In this document: piece by piece, positions 63,430 to 64,000 of the stretch
Layout: each line of letters opens with the position of its first letter
How positions within the stretch are numbered: the first letter of the stretch is position 1
Translations under genes and position numbers: made by a program
IMG/VR virus record: IMGVR_UViG_3300034374_009254
Location: 37,259-101,258 of that record
Strand: one strand, 5' to 3'
Origin: a virus
Length of the DNA stretch: 64,000 bases
Notes under the pieces: generated by a model
The model's database searches: none
What the model was told of the DNA's origin: nothing
Seen by the model: only the letters and a program-made list of their open reading frames with translations

Positions 63430-63822
63430 ATGAAGAAACTTTTAGCGGGGTTTGCACTTCTCGGCCTTTCAGCCGGAATCGGTGCAGAAACTGTAATTAA
63501 CTATGATGATGGCTCTACCTACACTTTGGAAGAGAATCAAGAAATTTATATCAGTACGCCGAACAGTGCTTTATTTAAGCGGCAGCTCATGAAAAATAAG
63601 GACACTTTTTTTCGTGTTCAAGAGCCTTGGACAAAGCGTGACTATGTGCCTGATCCAGACGGAACTGATACTATGGTCGTAGGCTCACACGAATGGTGTA
63701 AAGCATACAAGCCTTGGCACGAAGGTCTTACGTTTAACATGATTTCATGGCAACGTGCTTGTGATACCAACAACGATGGTGTGTATGATGAGGACGACGA
63801 CAGATGGCCTGACGAAGGCTAA
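63430..63822 (+). CDS. Exported protein with C-terminal EF-hand-like segment
   Basis: A 130-residue protein. The signal peptide is MKKLLAGFALLGLSAGIGAE, with cleavage likely after GIGA. The mature part has YDDGSTYTLEENQEIYISTP, two Cys (HEWCKAYKPW, RACDTN) and ends DTNNDGVYDEDDDRWPDEG, an EF-hand-like calcium loop (D-x-N-x-D-G-x-x-D). GGAGGAG precedes the ATG. Periplasmic; function unknown. It is followed by a terminator. Confidence 0.75.
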   Translation: MKKLLAGFALLGLSAGIGAETVINYDDGSTYTLEENQEIYISTPNSALFKRQLMKNKDTFFRVQEPWTKRDYVPDPDGTDTMVVGSHEWCKAYKPWHEGLTFNMISWQRACDTNNDGVYDEDDDRWPDEG

Positions 63823-63828
63823 ATTACT

Positions 63829-63848
63829 GGGGGCTTCGGTCCCCTTCT
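63829..63848 (+). terminator. Terminator of the tmRNA operon
   Basis: GGGGGC-TTCG-GTCCCC with one G-U pair, followed by TTCT. UUCG loop as in the other terminators here. Confidence 0.75.
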
Positions 63849-63908
63849 AAAATCGCATTACTGAAAAGGATGCAAAGCGTGTACCGAAAGGGCACAGGAG
63901 AAAAAACC

Positions 63909-64000
63909 ATGACAAAGCAAAATTTATTGAATATTAACGACTTTCACAAGTTCTTTTTGGGACTTGATCTTCATCCAGATTTCTTTTCAAACTCCCCCAT
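63909..64000 (+). CDS. Unidentified protein, cut by the window edge
   Basis: Only about 30 residues are visible (MTKQNLLNINDFHKFFLGLD, LHPDFFSNSP...). CAGGAG lies 9 bases before the ATG. The start INDF..FFLG.D is faintly like the N-terminus of phage Hsp20-type chaperones, but too little is visible to name it. Confidence 0.55.
   Translation, partial: MTKQNLLNINDFHKFFLGLDLHPDFFSNSP

Noticed and set aside
1-64000. Ordinary tRNA genes, insertion sequences or an integrase.
   Set aside because: I saw no complete cloverleaf, no transposase and no recombinase motif in the window.

Overview
This window looks like a stretch of a tailed-phage (siphovirus) genome. It has dense, tightly overlapping genes, a complete lambda-order tail module, an HK97-type head module and two long divergent transcription units. 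Everything from 1 to about 53.1 kb is read on the minus strand (virion, packaging and lysis genes). Almost everything from 53.3 kb to the right edge is read on the plus strand (small early-type, nucleic-acid and host-takeover genes), with one minus-strand island at 61.85-62.74 kb. Collagen-like tail proteins, plastocyanin-like tail domains, phage-borne bS21, a MazG-type hydrolase and the style of the tail proteins all recall marine phages. The permuted tmRNA layout is characteristic of Alphaproteobacteria and a few other lineages, so an alphaproteobacterial host is a reasonable guess but is not proven.

Minus strand, read right to left. At 53.1-52.2 kb are a small protein, a cytosine-methyltransferase-like protein and a 35-residue protein. 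At 52.2-47.2 kb lies a packaging and lysis block: probable small terminase, membrane and coiled-coil proteins, tiny basic proteins, a virion protein, an EF-hand holin-like protein, a DUF1353 protein, overlapping i- and o-spanins, and the large terminase. This nesting of lysis genes between the terminase genes recalls T7-like phages. At 47-38 kb are the HNH protein, portal, a fused protease-major capsid protein with an internal start, head-tail connectors, tail terminator and tail tube. At 38-21 kb are the tail assembly chaperone pair with a classical -1 slippery site, the tape measure protein, a collagen-like fibre, and M, L, K, I and J homologues. At 21.3-1 kb are about ten fibre or tip proteins, several very large, the last cut by the left edge.

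Plus strand. At 53.3-55.7 kb is a visibly GC-richer cassette: a small HTH-type protein, a membrane peptide, a HAD phosphatase, an unknown, a PPK2-like kinase and a zinc-ribbon protein. At 55.7-56.4 kb is a gene-free stretch holding a perfect parS-like palindrome and four tandem minus-strand promoters. At 56.4-60.1 kb are small genes, including two more copies of the HTH-type family, and a roughly 560-nt structured noncoding RNA with its own promoter and terminator. At 60.1-60.5 kb is a gene-free, hairpin-rich stretch. At 60.5-61.8 kb are unknowns. At 61.85-62.7 kb (minus) are a MazG-type hydrolase, ribosomal protein bS21 and two small proteins. At 62.8-63.8 kb is a plus operon that carries a circularly permuted tmRNA whose intervening segment encodes a small protein.

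Transcription appears to depend on host sigma-70 polymerase. About nineteen near-consensus promoters share one design: an A-tract, then TTGACA, N17 or N18, then TATAAT. The bS21, the permuted tmRNA and the large RNA lie within 5 kb of one another, which suggests a module acting on host translation or ribosome rescue. That grouping is an inference; the individual elements are visible in the sequence.
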